The notes: generated by a model from the sequence alone, not told the origin. A stretch of 64,000 nucleotides of DNA from Hyphomonas sp. L-53-1-40 (GCF_000682775.1 NZ_AWFI01000019.1:1-64000), one strand, 5' to 3'; positions 1-8,699 are shown, counted from the stretch's first letter. Numbers and translations: made by a program.

Positions 1-247
1 GGCGGCCTCGTCACACCAGCGATCATCGCCGGTGACGTTACAAAGCGCGGTGTATAATTGCGCGCGCAGCTCGGCCCGCCGGGCCTCCAGCGCGCGGCGA
101 TCCTGCGGGGTCACATCCTCGATGCTGGTCTCGGCCTCGGCCAGCACCTGCGTGATTTCCTCGAACGCTTTTGCCAGATGCGCGAAAACCGGATCAATGG
201 ATGCCAGTTCGAAGATTTCCGGCACGGCGGTCGGGGGAATGAGCCAT
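1..247 (-). CDS. Partial gene, unknown function, possible start-proximal frameshift
   Basis: This is the 5' part of a gene that runs off the left edge. The strong reading frame gives an acidic, helical protein around PEIFELASIDPVFAHLAK, followed by a Glu/Ala/Arg-rich stretch. I do not recognise the family. The best start is the ATG at 247, which has a GGGGGA Shine-Dalgarno (256-260) eight bases upstream. That ATG is out of frame with the body, and removing one base from the C5 run (233-237 on the + strand) joins them as MAHSPTAVPEIF. Without that change, only a GTG at 225 or a TTG at 279 is in frame, and neither has a ribosome site. Either the homopolymer was misread or the gene is frameshifted. 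Confidence 0.4.
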
Positions 248-359
248 GTGAGTGTCCCCCAGTTATGCTCAAAATACAAACGATTGCATTTTGTATAGCA
301 TCTCTGGGTTGAAATGTCTTCCCTTATTTCAGATATTTGTGCAGGGCGCTCTGCGCGCC

Positions 360-488
360 CTACAAATCGCCTTCGGACTTGCCCGATTGCTTCCACAACC
401 AGGCTGTCAGGCCCGCGCCGATCAGCAACAGGCTGGCAAACCCGACCAAGGCGGCAATCGCCAATGCATCTACACTCAGATTACCCAT
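360..488 (-). CDS. Small single-pass membrane protein, 42 aa
   Basis: This short gene begins ATG GGT AAT CTG and ends TAG. AGGAGG lies about seven bases before the ATG, which is the strongest ribosome site in this part of the window. The product has a short polar N-terminus, one hydrophobic helix (roughly residues 8-32, rich in Ala, Leu, Ile and Gly), then a Trp-Leu-Trp-Lys interface and a charged tail ending SEGDL. It lies 22 bases downstream of the YdcH-like gene, so co-transcription is likely. The layout resembles small assembly peptides such as CcoS, but there are no cytochrome oxidase genes nearby and I do not assign that function. Confidence 0.7.
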   Translation of the reverse strand: MGNLSVDALAIAALVGFASLLLIGAGLTAWLWKQSGKSEGDL

Positions 489-510
489 GCCCGGTCCTCC
501 TGACGGCTTT

Positions 511-753
511 TCAGGCCGGGGCGTTCAGGATGGCGCTGATCTCGTCTTTCAGGGCCATCCGGTGCTTGCGCAGCTGCGTCTGGAAGACATCGCTGGCGGG
601 CTCGACATTTGTCTCGATACGGTGAATCTGGCGGTTCACTGCGTGATATTCGTCGGCCAGCCGGGCGAAATGACCGTCCGCTTCCTTCAGTGCATGAATG
701 CGGTCTGTCGCGTCCGGGAATTCCTCGGCGAGTTCGTGCGGTGTGTGGGACAT
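511..753 (-). CDS. YdcH/DUF465 family small coiled-coil protein
   Basis: An 80-aa protein of almost pure amphipathic helix. It has the DUF465 layout: an N-terminal segment with LAEEFPDATDRIHALKEADGHF, a middle heptad region (LADEYHAVNRQIHRIE) and a C-terminal segment in which LRKHRMALKDEISAIL matches the family's 'KK.RL.LKDEI' end. The cellular role of the family is poorly defined. It lies about 100 bases downstream of ruvB and just upstream of the 42-aa membrane peptide, on the same strand. Confidence 0.75.
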   Translation of the reverse strand: MSHTPHELAEEFPDATDRIHALKEADGHFARLADEYHAVNRQIHRIETNVEPASDVFQTQLRKHRMALKDEISAILNAPA

Positions 754-850
754 ATTGGGTCGCTCCCTGATAAGATGTGTCTGGCACTATCAGGACACGG
801 CGCGCGGCCACGCGGAATCGGGGAAACTACGTATCCTTGCGGGCAGGGGG

Positions 851-1879
851 CTATTTCTCGCCGAACAGGCCGGATTGCTGACCGCCCGGATTCGGCAGGC
901 CGAGGCGTTCATAGGCCAGCGGCGCTGCGACCCGGCCGCGCGGCGTGCGCGCGACATAGCCCTTCTGCATCAGGTAAGGCTCGATCACGTCCTCCACCGC
1001 GTCCCGCGCCTCCGACAGGGCCGCCGCCAGCGTTTCCACGCCGACCGGCCCCCCGGCATAGGTTTTTACCAGTGCATGGAGGTAGCGCCGATCCAGCGCA
1101 TCAAGGCCATCGGAGTCGATTTCCAGTCGTTTCAGCGCGCTTCTGGCGGAATCCTGAGTGATCGTGCCGCCATCTGCCTCGGCAAAGTCGCGCACTCGGC
1201 GCAACAGGCGCAGCGCGATGCGCGGCGTGCCCCGCGCGCGGCTGGCGATCTCGATTGCGCCATCTTCCGTGATCGGCGCAGTCAGCTTGCGGGCCGCCGC
1301 CATGACGATCCGGGCCAGCTCTTCCGGCTCATAGAATTCAAGGCGCAGCGGTATGCCGAACCGGTCGCGCAGCGGCGTGGCGAGCAGGCCGGCCCGGGTC
1401 GTCGCGCCGACCAGGGTAAAGGGGGAAAGATCCAGCCGCACAGACCGCGCCGAGGGCCCTTCGCCAATAACGATATCGAGGGCGTAATCCTCCATCGCCG
1501 GATAGAGGATTTCCTCCACGACCGGAGGCAGGCGGTGAATCTCGTCAATGAAGAGGACGTCATTGGGTTCGAGATTGGTCAGGATCGCCGCGAGGTCACC
1601 GGCCTTGGCAATGACCGGGCCAGAGGTCGCGCGGAAGCCGACGCCCATTTCGCGGGCGAGAATTTGCGCCAGCGTCGTCTTGCCAAGCCCCGGCGGGCCG
1701 AACAGCAGGACATGGTCCAGCGCCTCTTCGCGCTTGCGGGCTGCCTCGACATAGACTTTGAGATTGGATTTGGCCTTGCGCTGGCCGACATAATCATCAA
1801 ACGCTTGCGGGCGCAGCGCGCGGTCCAGCGCGTCGCCGCCCTGGGCATTGGGATCAGAGAGTTCGCCCTCGCGGCTCAT
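851..1879 (-). CDS. ruvB: Holliday junction branch migration ATPase RuvB
   Basis: The 342-aa AAA+ motor of the RuvAB complex drives branch migration of Holliday junctions in recombination repair. The Walker A motif GPPGLGKT is at residues 61-68, Walker B (LFIDEIH) near 109-115, and the sensor/arginine-finger segment GATTRAG follows. The C-terminal winged-helix DNA-binding domain ends with [15 protein letters not shown] and AYERLGL, and the length is normal. The start overlaps the ruvA stop by four bases, so translation is coupled. It is the last gene of the ruvC-ruvA-ruvB unit. Confidence 0.97.
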   Translation of the reverse strand: MSREGELSDPNAQGGDALDRALRPQAFDDYVGQRKAKSNLKVYVEAARKREEALDHVLLFGPPGLGKTTLAQILAREMGVGFRATSGPVIAKAGDLAAILTNLEPNDVLFIDEIHRLPPVVEEILYPAMEDYALDIVIGEGPSARSVRLDLSPFTLVGATTRAGLLATPLRDRFGIPLRLEFYEPEELARIVMAAARKLTAPITEDGAIEIASRARGTPRIALRLLRRVRDFAEADGGTITQDSARSALKRLEIDSDGLDALDRRYLHALVKTYAGGPVGVETLAAALSEARDAVEDVIEPYLMQKGYVARTPRGRVAAPLAYERLGLPNPGGQQSGLFGEK

Positions 1880-2477
1880 CGTGCCAACTCCTTGAGCGCC
1901 GCCTTGATCAGAGTACTGACATCGTCATCGCCGGCATCTTTCGCAGCGCTGGCCACGGCGCGGGCGGCATCCGATTGGGCATAGCCGAGGTTTGCAAGCG
2001 CCGAGATTGCCTCGCTTCGCACGCCGGTCGGGGCGGCGACGGGCGCACTGGCAAGGCTAGCGACCTGGGCGGTTTCGAACTTGCCAAACCGGCCCATCGG
2101 CGGCGGCTTGCCTCGGCCAGTTTCTTGCCAACGCCTTTTGCGCGTGTCAGGACCGAAGCATCGCCGAGCGCAATCGCGTCCATCAGTTCTGCCGGTGTGA
2201 TTGCGTCAAGGATGGCCATTGCGGCCTTGCCGGCCACACCATGCACATCCTGAAGACGAACGAACCAGGCGCGTTCCTCGTCAGAGCCGAACGCGTAGAG
2301 TATGATCGCCGCTTCGTTGACCTTGGTCTCGACATGCAGGACGCTGGTCTCGCCGACATGCACCCTGGACAAGAGCCGCGTGCCGGCCATGCAAACATAG
2401 CCGACGCCATTGACGTCAATCAGGATGTTGTCCGTGCCGAGCGCGGCAACGGTTCCGGTCAGCCTGCCAATGATCAT
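1876..2477 (-). pseudogene. ruvA: Holliday junction DNA-binding protein RuvA, frame-broken
   Basis: RuvA tetramers bind four-way junctions and load RuvB. From ATG 2477 the N-terminal OB domain (MIIGRLTGTVAAL...) and the first helix-hairpin-helix are intact up to GVGKKLAE. The reading frame then changes near 2112-2117 and runs into Arg/Pro-rich nonsense. The C-terminal, RuvB-contacting domain continues in another frame (GRFGKFETAQ... to KALKELAR-like end at 1876). Compared with the family, the helix 'ERIxTELxGK' after KKLA is missing. The gap must be 1 mod 3 and is about 22 bases. As read, the product would lack half of HhH2 and all of domain III. The flanking genes look intact, so a sequencing or assembly gap is as likely as a real mutation. 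Confidence 0.85.
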
Positions 2478-2977
2478 GCGGCGCCTCGTTTCAATTCCAG
2501 CGGCAAATGGTGCGCGGTACAGATTGCGCAGGCGAGCGCATCAGCCGAGTCCGATTTCATGTCTCCGGCGCGGGGCAGGAGGCGTTTAACCATGAAGGCC
2601 ACTTGGTCCTTGTCCGCTGTGCCTGTCCCGACAATGGCCAGCTTGATCTTGCGTGGGGCGAATTCGGCGACAGGAATACCGGCCATGGAGAGCGCCGCCA
2701 TGGCCGCGCCGCGCGCCTGGCCGAGTTTCAGCGCCGAGCGGGGATTGGCATTGACCAGCGTTTCTTCAACGCCTGAGGCATGTGGTCCGTAATGCCGGGC
2801 CAGTTCTCCGACCGCCTCGAAGATGCCGCCGAGCCGTTCCGACATGGCGAGACTGGTGTCTACCGAGATCACGCCATGCGCAATATGAACCAGCCGGGCG
2901 CCGGTCTGCTCGATGACACCCCAGCCAGTATGGCGGAGGCCGGGGTCGATGCCGAGAATGCGAATCGTGGCTGTCAT
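2474..2977 (-). CDS. ruvC: Holliday junction resolvase RuvC
   Basis: A 167-aa RNase H-fold endonuclease that cuts Holliday junctions in pairs. The N-terminus RILGIDPGLRHTGWG carries the first catalytic Asp. VEETLVNANPRSALKLGQARGA holds the second acidic residue and the DNA-contact loop, and the SDSADALACAICTAHH end supplies the last catalytic acids. I chose the ATG at 2977 because the family begins just before this strand; an upstream ATG at 3013 would add 12 unconserved residues. The stop overlaps the ruvA start (ATGA), as is usual in an operon. Confidence 0.95.
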   Translation of the reverse strand: MTATIRILGIDPGLRHTGWGVIEQTGARLVHIAHGVISVDTSLAMSERLGGIFEAVGELARHYGPHASGVEETLVNANPRSALKLGQARGAAMAALSMAGIPVAEFAPRKIKLAIVGTGTADKDQVAFMVKRLLPRAGDMKSDSADALACAICTAHHLPLELKRGAA

Positions 2978-3055
2978 GCCGCCCATCCTATCAGCGGGAT
3001 GGGTTAATGACACCTTGCATTTTCTCTATTTGTTCACATCGACTGCAGCGAGACC

Positions 3056-3685
3056 CTATTCGGTTTCCCGTGGCACCAGTACCGAGTCGATGATGTGTAC
3101 AATCCCATTGCCGCCCTCAACATCGGTTTCGAGAATGCTGGCCTGGTTAATCATCAGTTTGCCGCCGCCCATGTCGCGGACCGAAAGGTCGAGGCCGTTC
3201 AGGCTTGCTGTTGGCACGCCTTCATCGGCGGGGGGCACGTTGGAGGCGCGCACGGATCCTTCGACGATATGGTATTCCAGCACGCGGACGAGCTTGTCGG
3301 CATTGTCTGGTTTCAGATAGTCTTCCAACTGGCCAGTGGGCAGGGCATCGAACGCGTCATTGGTCGGCGCGAAGATGGTGTATGGGCCACCGGTAGCGAG
3401 GGTTTCGTCAAGGCTTGCGGCTTCAATGGCACCATAGAGTGTCGACAGGCGCGGATCAGCGGCGATCGTGTCCAGCACGTTCGGTCCGGAGGTGACCAAC
3501 TGGTCGCGATCCATTGTGTCAGCATAGATTTCATCTTCGCCCGCATCCGGGGAAGGGGTAATGTCGACATCATCCGCATAGGGCTGCACGGGATCTTGCG
3601 GTGGTGTGCGCGTGTCCGAAGTCTCGCCGGAACAGGCAGCCAAGAATAGTGCGGCCGCAACGGAAATGAGTAAGTGGCGTTTCAT
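3056..3685 (-). CDS. Fasciclin-domain lipoprotein
   Basis: A 209-aa exported lipoprotein. The signal peptide ends in the lipobox LFLAAC (Cys18). A Pro/Asp-rich linker follows to about residue 65. One FAS1 domain then runs from NVLDTIAADPRLSTL through the family motif YTIFAPTNDAFDALP to the second conserved block GIVHIIDSVLVP. FAS1 domains mediate adhesion or protein-protein contacts; the ligand is unknown here. AAAGGATCC precedes the ATG. The gene is on its own, downstream of a small orphan gene. Confidence 0.88.
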   Translation of the reverse strand: MKRHLLISVAAALFLAACSGETSDTRTPPQDPVQPYADDVDITPSPDAGEDEIYADTMDRDQLVTSGPNVLDTIAADPRLSTLYGAIEAASLDETLATGGPYTIFAPTNDAFDALPTGQLEDYLKPDNADKLVRVLEYHIVEGSVRASNVPPADEGVPTASLNGLDLSVRDMGGGKLMINQASILETDVEGGNGIVHIIDSVLVPRETE

Positions 3686-3772
3686 GAGCGGGGATCCTTT
3701 CCTCCGGCAGGCAATGATCAGGTAACGTGCGCCTTCGTTTTTGGTTCAGCGCCAAAGAGCAAAATTTATCTC

Positions 3773-3991
3773 TCAATGGGCGCTATCTGTGGTGGGACGA
3801 GGGCGACCCATTGTCCAATTCACGACGCCGCGTACGGAGGGGTTCGGCGCGCACCAGATTTCGCCGGTGGCGGTGATTACGGTCACCCAGATGAGGTTGT
3901 GCTCCTGGCCATAGTCGATAACGCCAATGGCGAAGCCATCGCCCCGGTCCGTGACGGTCAATGGGATAGGCGGATTGAGCTGGGTGAACAT
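3773..3991 (-). CDS. Conserved-looking 72-aa protein, unknown function
   Basis: A small soluble protein beginning MFTQLNPPIPLTVTDRGDGF with a compact beta-rich core (AIGVIDYGQEHNLIWVTVI then GEIWCAPNPSVRGVVN). The pattern of a Pro-rich start, IDYG, HLIWV-like and W-x-x-NP-x-VR suggests a conserved family, which I recall only as uncharacterised. There is no signal peptide. It lies between the JmjC-domain gene and the fasciclin lipoprotein on the same strand, with about 85 bases on each side. Confidence 0.6.
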   Translation of the reverse strand: MFTQLNPPIPLTVTDRGDGFAIGVIDYGQEHNLIWVTVITATGEIWCAPNPSVRGVVNWTMGRPRPTTDSAH

Positions 3992-4075
3992 GTCCTGTGG
4001 CTTTCTTTGGAAGAGAGCCGGTAGAACGCCGGATATTGAAGAAGGTTGCGCCGGTATCTACCTGCGACACGAAAT

Positions 4076-5404
4076 TTACGTTGGCTGTGCCATTTGCGGT
4101 GTATCGCTTTTCGCGATTATTCCGTTTCGGAACAATGTCTGCAGGTGGGCGATGATCTCCGCTTGGGGCGGTACATCGGTGCCATGTGCGGCGGTGATGA
4201 TGTCAGGGATGGAAAACCCCGCCGGTTCAGAAGACAGGCGACGAAGGATGGGCGCAAAGTTTGAGGGGAAGTCCAGCAGACCATTGTCGCAGGGCAGGTT
4301 CACCCGGCCGCCGGATACGACGAAGCGCAACGGCGGCATCACAACCCGAAATCGATCCGTTGCCGACGCGGCTGGCAGGGGCAATACTGGATCGGGTTGC
4401 CATCCGGTATAGGGCCCTTGCGTCAGTGAAGTCAGCCAGGGAGCGCTCATCGCTTTCGGCTCAGCCAGTGTTTCGCCCACCAGGGTTTGAAACTCGGCAA
4501 GGCGACTGCGCATATAGTCTGACACAGGGTCCGGAAGAGCCCCGTGAGCGTCGTCCAATGTGACGGGAGGTCCTCCGCGCCAGCTGTCCTGAGAGGCCGC
4601 GAACTCCTGGAGCAGGGGGACCAATTGCTCGAACAGGTTTCGGGGAGCGAAATAGAGGTTTAGCGCGAGCGAATATCCGATGCCGCGCGCCGCATGCCAC
4701 GCCCCCGCTGGCAGGCACAGAAGGTCGCCGGGGTTCAGCTCGACTTCCTGAAACGCCATATTGTCCGGCAGGGTCCCGACATCAATGTCGGCGGGCTCGG
4801 CGCGGCCGTCGAAATAGGTCGCATTGTTATCGGGCCAGCGTTTGGCGGCCTCGGTGGAATATATCCAGCGTTTCTTTCCCGCGATCTGAAGCGTCGTGGC
4901 CACGCGCCGGTCATAGTGCATGGGCAATCCGGCGCCGTCGGGTGAGGCGTAACAATTGACCCCGACTGTGCCGGTAAAGCTGAGGCGCGCGCGGATCGCC
5001 TGGGCCCAGCGGGCCAGGAAGGGATCAGCCATGTGAATATTGGTAATACAGATCGTGGCGCCTGATTTCAGCAGATCGCTGGCCTCACCCAGTTGCGCTG
5101 AAAACATGGGCTTGCGGCTGCCAGTTTTTTCCCCGCCCGCGAATGAAGCTGTCAGGTTGAAGCGGGGATCTTCGATATGCTGCCCTCGTGCGAGAGCGAG
5201 CCTCAGTCTCTCCATACTGAAAATATGGTCAAACTTCCCGGCATGTCCTTTCACGTGCAAGGACTCGCGCGCGAAATAGCGATCCACAAAGTCTTCGCAC
5301 GATACCGGGCTTAACAATTCTGCCAGTTCGTGACCGGTCAGGGCGGCGGGCGCATCTGGGCTGGCCGGCCTGGCTGGATCGCGCAGCGAGCTGAAATCTG
5401 TCAT
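4076..5404 (-). CDS. JmjC/cupin-domain 2-oxoglutarate oxygenase-like protein
   Basis: A 442-aa soluble protein of the cupin_4/JmjC class, whose characterised members hydroxylate ribosomal protein residues (RoxA-type). An N-terminal helical part (about 24-80) precedes the jelly-roll. The iron triad is visible as His163-x-Asp165 (PMHYDRR) and distal His237 (LPAGAWHAARG). NPGDLLCLPAG is the usual turn before the distal His. The roughly 190 residues after the barrel are typical of the dimerisation and winged-helix regions of this class. Substrate and residue specificity cannot be read from the sequence. The gene appears to be monocistronic. Confidence 0.82.
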   Translation of the reverse strand: MTDFSSLRDPARPASPDAPAALTGHELAELLSPVSCEDFVDRYFARESLHVKGHAGKFDHIFSMERLRLALARGQHIEDPRFNLTASFAGGEKTGSRKPMFSAQLGEASDLLKSGATICITNIHMADPFLARWAQAIRARLSFTGTVGVNCYASPDGAGLPMHYDRRVATTLQIAGKKRWIYSTEAAKRWPDNNATYFDGRAEPADIDVGTLPDNMAFQEVELNPGDLLCLPAGAWHAARGIGYSLALNLYFAPRNLFEQLVPLLQEFAASQDSWRGGPPVTLDDAHGALPDPVSDYMRSRLAEFQTLVGETLAEPKAMSAPWLTSLTQGPYTGWQPDPVLPLPAASATDRFRVVMPPLRFVVSGGRVNLPCDNGLLDFPSNFAPILRRLSSEPAGFSIPDIITAAHGTDVPPQAEIIAHLQTLFRNGIIAKSDTPQMAQPT

Positions 5405-5522
5405 TCGGTCGGACCTCCCCGGTCTCGGGCGCTTTTTGCATTGCCCTGAGACCTAGGCAGATAATCCCAATCCGGCGATGGGACAAGCATTGCGGGGAAG
5501 AGTTTGCGTGACAGACGCCGAC

Positions 5523-5554
5523 AAAAAAATGGCAGACCGCTTCCGCGGTCTGCC
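5523..5554 (-). terminator. Rho-independent terminator
   Basis: A perfect 10-bp stem (5531-5540 with 5545-5554) closes a four-base loop. On the minus strand a run of seven T follows (5523-5529). It lies about 60 bases downstream of the 98-aa acidic membrane protein and upstream of the JmjC gene, so it separates the two units. Confidence 0.88.
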
Positions 5555-5613
5555 ATGGGATCAGCATTGCTCGCCCGGATAACCGGGCGGGGAGTGCATT
5601 CACGCCGAGGCGA

Positions 5614-5910
5614 TTATTGTTCCGGAGTTTCTTCCGGTTCTTCAACGTCCACGGTTGGAACTTCGACTTCTTCTTCGACCATCACAACTTCAGGCACGAG
5701 CACCGTTTCGGTTTCTGTGCCGACATTCACTTCGCCCGTATCGACATCATATTCGGGGATCTTGCCAGCTTCGGCGTCAATGGCGACATCCACATCCGGC
5801 AGCTTGCCGGGCTCTGTCTGGTCGACATCGATCAGTGTGGAGCCGAGCCATACTACCCCAACGAGGGCGACAACAGCGACGGCGATTCCGATAACTTTTC
5901 CTGTACTCAT
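5614..5910 (-). CDS. Membrane-anchored acidic protein, 98 aa
   Basis: One N-terminal transmembrane helix (about residues 5-28, GKVIGIAVAVVALVGVVWLG) is followed by a strongly acidic extracytoplasmic tail. The tail is rich in Val-Asp, Val-Glu and Pro (for example PEVVMVEEEVEVPTVDVEEPEE). There are almost no basic residues after the anchor. The function is unknown; such tails may bind cations or basic envelope partners, but that is inference. An AGGAAG ribosome site precedes ATG 5910, and a strong terminator follows the gene. Confidence 0.72.
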   Translation of the reverse strand: MSTGKVIGIAVAVVALVGVVWLGSTLIDVDQTEPGKLPDVDVAIDAEAGKIPEYDVDTGEVNVGTETETVLVPEVVMVEEEVEVPTVDVEEPEETPEQ

Positions 5911-6070
5911 GTTCTGGGTCTTCCTTCTTGTGCTTTGTTGCGCAGTTCAGCGCGCTTGCAAACATAACGGGGCTGTAATCGAATGGTTCCGGCCAGCACA
6001 CGCTCCAGCACGGGCGGCCGGAGCGGCGGGGCCGTCCGGGTGTCTGGGCTGAATTACGGAGAAAGCCGGC

Positions 6071-6451
6071 TCAGGGCGGGGCGCGGGCCGGGCGGAACTG
6101 GCTGATCGGCGCATGGCCGAACTGGTCCCGAACTGGTCCATAAAGTGTCCATAAGATGTACAGACTGGTCCGGACAAATGCGGACGGTACATCGAGGCCG
6201 CAGGGCAGGTCGCTTGCCAGCGATGGGCTCTGCCAGCGCGGCACACGCGGCGGGGTATAGGTGTAGGCATTGTCCGGCGTCGGCGCATCGCCGATATAGC
6301 GGATGACCACATTGCCGTATTTGTCGACCGTGACGAAGACGCGCCGCCCGGTGCGTTTGCGCCAGGCCGTGAGCCGCACAAGGTTCCACCACAGCCACGG
6401 CCAGCAGAAGGCCCAGACATGGGCAAAGAAGGGGCGATAGGCCGGGTCCAT
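6071..6451 (-). CDS. Hypothetical Trp-rich protein with possible membrane segment
   Basis: A protein of about 126 aa starting MDPAYRPFF. An aromatic hydrophobic stretch (HVWAFCWPWLWWNLVRL) could insert in a membrane. A small beta unit follows (RRVFVTVDKYGNVVIRYIGDAP), then a Pro/Tyr-rich segment. I favour ATG 6451 because upstream extension to a GTG at 6553 would put the start beside a strong hairpin. No family was recognised. It could be a lineage-specific gene; the overlapping Arg-rich frame on the same strand is a shadow. Confidence 0.45.
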   Translation of the reverse strand: MDPAYRPFFAHVWAFCWPWLWWNLVRLTAWRKRTGRRVFVTVDKYGNVVIRYIGDAPTPDNAYTYTPPRVPRWQSPSLASDLPCGLDVPSAFVRTSLYILWTLYGPVRDQFGHAPISQFRPARAPP

Positions 6452-6557
6452 GTGGGGAAGTGTGGCATGGTGGGGCAGCCTGTCGGATATCTTGCCTGCG
6501 TCGTCCTGCCCGATGGCGAAGTCATCCGGGGACCCATCTCCTGAATTCGCCACCGCA

Positions 6558-6588
6558 GCGCGCGGCGCTTTGTGCAGCGCCTGCGCGC
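6558..6588. repeat. Strong GC-rich inverted repeat
   Basis: GCGCGC plus GGCGCT (6558-6569) pairs with AGCGCC, one bulged T, and GCGCGC (6576-6588) around a six-base loop. There is no T-run on either side. It lies in the 280-base interval between the 126-aa gene and slyX, which otherwise shows nothing recognisable. It may be a weak terminator of slyX or a structured leader. Confidence 0.5.
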
Positions 6589-6734
6589 CTCACGGCACAG
6601 GTCGCGCCCGCCGCGGCATTCAGAGTTGGACCCCCAGACCGCTATCGCGGCCGGGGGTGACGCATGAGGAGAGCGCGGAATGTATCCAGTAGACTCGCAA
6701 TCGCCAGGGCCGATGCGTCGCTAGGAATGCGCCT

Positions 6735-6959
6735 CTAATAATGAGGCGGCGGCCGGTCTACGGGGGCAGCGTCGCCGGGTGACCGCTCGCTGTCGGCGAC
6801 GCGCTCGGCGAGGCGCGCGACCTGTCGCTCCAGCCGCTCGATCAGCTTCCATTGCGCCGTGATGGTCGCGTTCAAATCCTCAATCGTCTGGTCCTGATGG
6901 ACCACACGCATTTCAAGCTCGTCGAGGCGGGCGGAGTTCGGTGAAGGGCTGTCTGTCAT
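6735..6959 (-). CDS. slyX: SlyX family protein
   Basis: A 74-aa coiled-coil protein. After a short variable start it shows the SlyX pattern: LDELEMRVVHQDQTIEDLN, then the TAQWKLIERLERQVARLAERV heptads, and the hallmark C-terminus PVDRPPPHY. The biochemical role is unresolved across bacteria. ATG 6959 was preferred over 6971 because it fits the family start; neither has a clear ribosome site. It marks the core-genome edge before the AT-richer AIPR insert. Confidence 0.85.
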   Translation of the reverse strand: MTDSPSPNSARLDELEMRVVHQDQTIEDLNATITAQWKLIERLERQVARLAERVADSERSPGDAAPVDRPPPHY

Positions 6960-7016
6960 GAGCGAGGGCATAGCGGCGGGGGTGGGGGGGCAATGCTCTG
7001 CATCACATTGCTAAAG

Positions 7017-8699
7017 TCATTTCGGCTTCGCGATGGCCTCCAATAGCTTTCGACCCTTTGCGATTTGATCGTTTCCTCCAAGGTCTTCGTAAAGTTGAAG
7101 AACCAACTCCATGGATTTTATCAGCGCACCGTCCGTCACCTTCGCGACATCGAGGTCTGTGAGAAACTTTTTTCGGCTTTTCGTGCCCCTTTGGGATTCG
7201 ACGTAGTGATGAAGTACGTAGAATCGCACATTATTGATCGTGCGCCGCGAATTCTCCCCGGTCACTTTGAGTCTAAGAATGTTTTCAACCTTCTTAGAGA
7301 GCACGGCACAATTAAAATAGATTTCGGGCGGAAGAGCCGACGAAAAAATGTCGTTATAGGTATCATCGCTATTTATCAGATTCGAGGGCCTTGCACGGGC
7401 GTCGTTGGGCTTCCCAAGAAGTGCTGACATCACAGCCTGAGCCAAGTAGACTATGCTGACAATATTCTTGCTCGGCTTGCCTTCATTTTTCCACTTATTC
7501 TTCTTCCGATCATAGTACCATTTGCGGGATGAAAAGTAGTCTTCGATGTCTCGGTGAATAAGATCGGAACTTCGTAAAGACGCGGCGGGCAAAGAGTTTT
7601 GACTATTCGTCGCGCGAATAATCCTGTCTCGCGCGTCATCTTCATCCTCGTCGATAATCCTTACCAAGACATCCCGATCATCGTTGGACATTTCCTCATC
7701 GGACATTCCCGAAAAATGATTGAAAAGTTCCGTCGATGTTTGAAGTCCGTTGACGATTTGCGGATCCGTAATTTTTATCTTGTCGCTTTCCTGTGTGGCC
7801 TTGGGAGTAAGTATCGTCACGCCATTGTTCAGGTGCCAAAAATCAGGAGTGTGAACACCTCTCAACGTCTCTCGGATTGCTTTGTTTACGGCGGTATTAC
7901 CTTGATGGTCTCTTACGTTTGATTCGAAGATTTCCCGAGTTAGTTCATCAGACGACGAAATGAATTGGTACATATCTCGAATCTTGGCGAGACAGACATA
8001 GCTGCCATCGGTCGCTAGGTGCTTCGAAAACTTTAAAACTCGGACTTGAGACGGAACTTTGTGGAACAATGAGTTTAGATCGGCAGCGGTTACAAAGTGA
8101 AATTCGAATCCCGCATTATCATACAGATCAGTCACGACTTTCTGTAGGGCAGGAACCTTCTTCTGCGTGTTGTTTTGAACTTCCGTTCCTTTGCTAACGT
8201 ACCAAAATCGGAATTCCACTTGAATATGTTTCGTAAGATTTTTTTCGAACACTTCATGAAAGATCTCGGCTTTCGCAAGCACGTCCGTCGAGTAACGTTC
8301 AAAATCCGTAGACGGTCCATTTCCGATGTCAAACAACTCGGGAAAGTTGGCGATGAAGTTGTCTATGCAGGCCTCCTTAAAGCCCTTGGCAGTTTTGGAT
8401 TGAATCAAATCGATTTCCAAAGTCGGCGACTTCGAGGATGAATCAAATGTGCTATCTTCGCCTACATTTTTGTTGTCGAGCGAGAGATATATACTGTCGA
8501 ATCCTCCGTCATGCTCTCCATCTGTTATCCCGGCCTCCAATTCGTCAAAGTCCAATCCGCTGTCCTTCATGATCTGTTCTGCCACGAACATTTCAAAGTA
8601 CGCGCCCGGATCTAAATCTTCTGGAAATCGGTTGCGATTCTCCGCTAGTATTGCTTCCAGAATCTTCTGTTCAGGTTTCAAAGGCCGTTTAGTCGTCAT
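7017..8699 (-). CDS. AIPR-family abortive phage infection protein
   Basis: A 560-aa protein of the AIPR family (abortive infection phage resistance). The N-terminal part has a nuclease-like segment (LDFDELEAGITDGEHDGGFDSIYL, then a Lys-containing LIQSKTAKGFKE strand) reminiscent of restriction-endonuclease-fold Asp...Gln-x-Lys sites. The signature block is FWHLNNGVTIL followed by ITDPQIVNGLQTSTELF, and then ATNSQNSLPAASLRSSD. AIPR proteins are linked to phage exclusion; the trigger and target here are unknown. Codon use and base composition are AT-richer than in slyX and thiC on either side, consistent with transfer. The start codon overlaps the stop of a 37-aa ORF (GGATGACG), so translation may be coupled. 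Confidence 0.82.
   Translation of the reverse strand: MTTKRPLKPEQKILEAILAENRNRFPEDLDPGAYFEMFVAEQIMKDSGLDFDELEAGITDGEHDGGFDSIYLSLDNKNVGEDSTFDSSSKSPTLEIDLIQSKTAKGFKEACIDNFIANFPELFDIGNGPSTDFERYSTDVLAKAEIFHEVFEKNLTKHIQVEFRFWYVSKGTEVQNNTQKKVPALQKVVTDLYDNAGFEFHFVTAADLNSLFHKVPSQVRVLKFSKHLATDGSYVCLAKIRDMYQFISSSDELTREIFESNVRDHQGNTAVNKAIRETLRGVHTPDFWHLNNGVTILTPKATQESDKIKITDPQIVNGLQTSTELFNHFSGMSDEEMSNDDRDVLVRIIDEDEDDARDRIIRATNSQNSLPAASLRSSDLIHRDIEDYFSSRKWYYDRKKNKWKNEGKPSKNIVSIVYLAQAVMSALLGKPNDARARPSNLINSDDTYNDIFSSALPPEIYFNCAVLSKKVENILRLKVTGENSRRTINNVRFYVLHHYVESQRGTKSRKKFLTDLDVAKVTDGALIKSMELVLQLYEDLGGNDQIAKGRKLLEAIAKPK

Noticed and set aside
698-1984. 428-codon plus-strand frame over ruvB
   Set aside because: Antisense shadow of ruvB, with composition typical of reverse-frame translation.
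5947-6537. 196-codon minus-strand frame with a good AGGAG start
   Set aside because: The translation is Arg/Pro/Ser-rich without structure and overlaps the frame with normal protein composition at 6071-6451.
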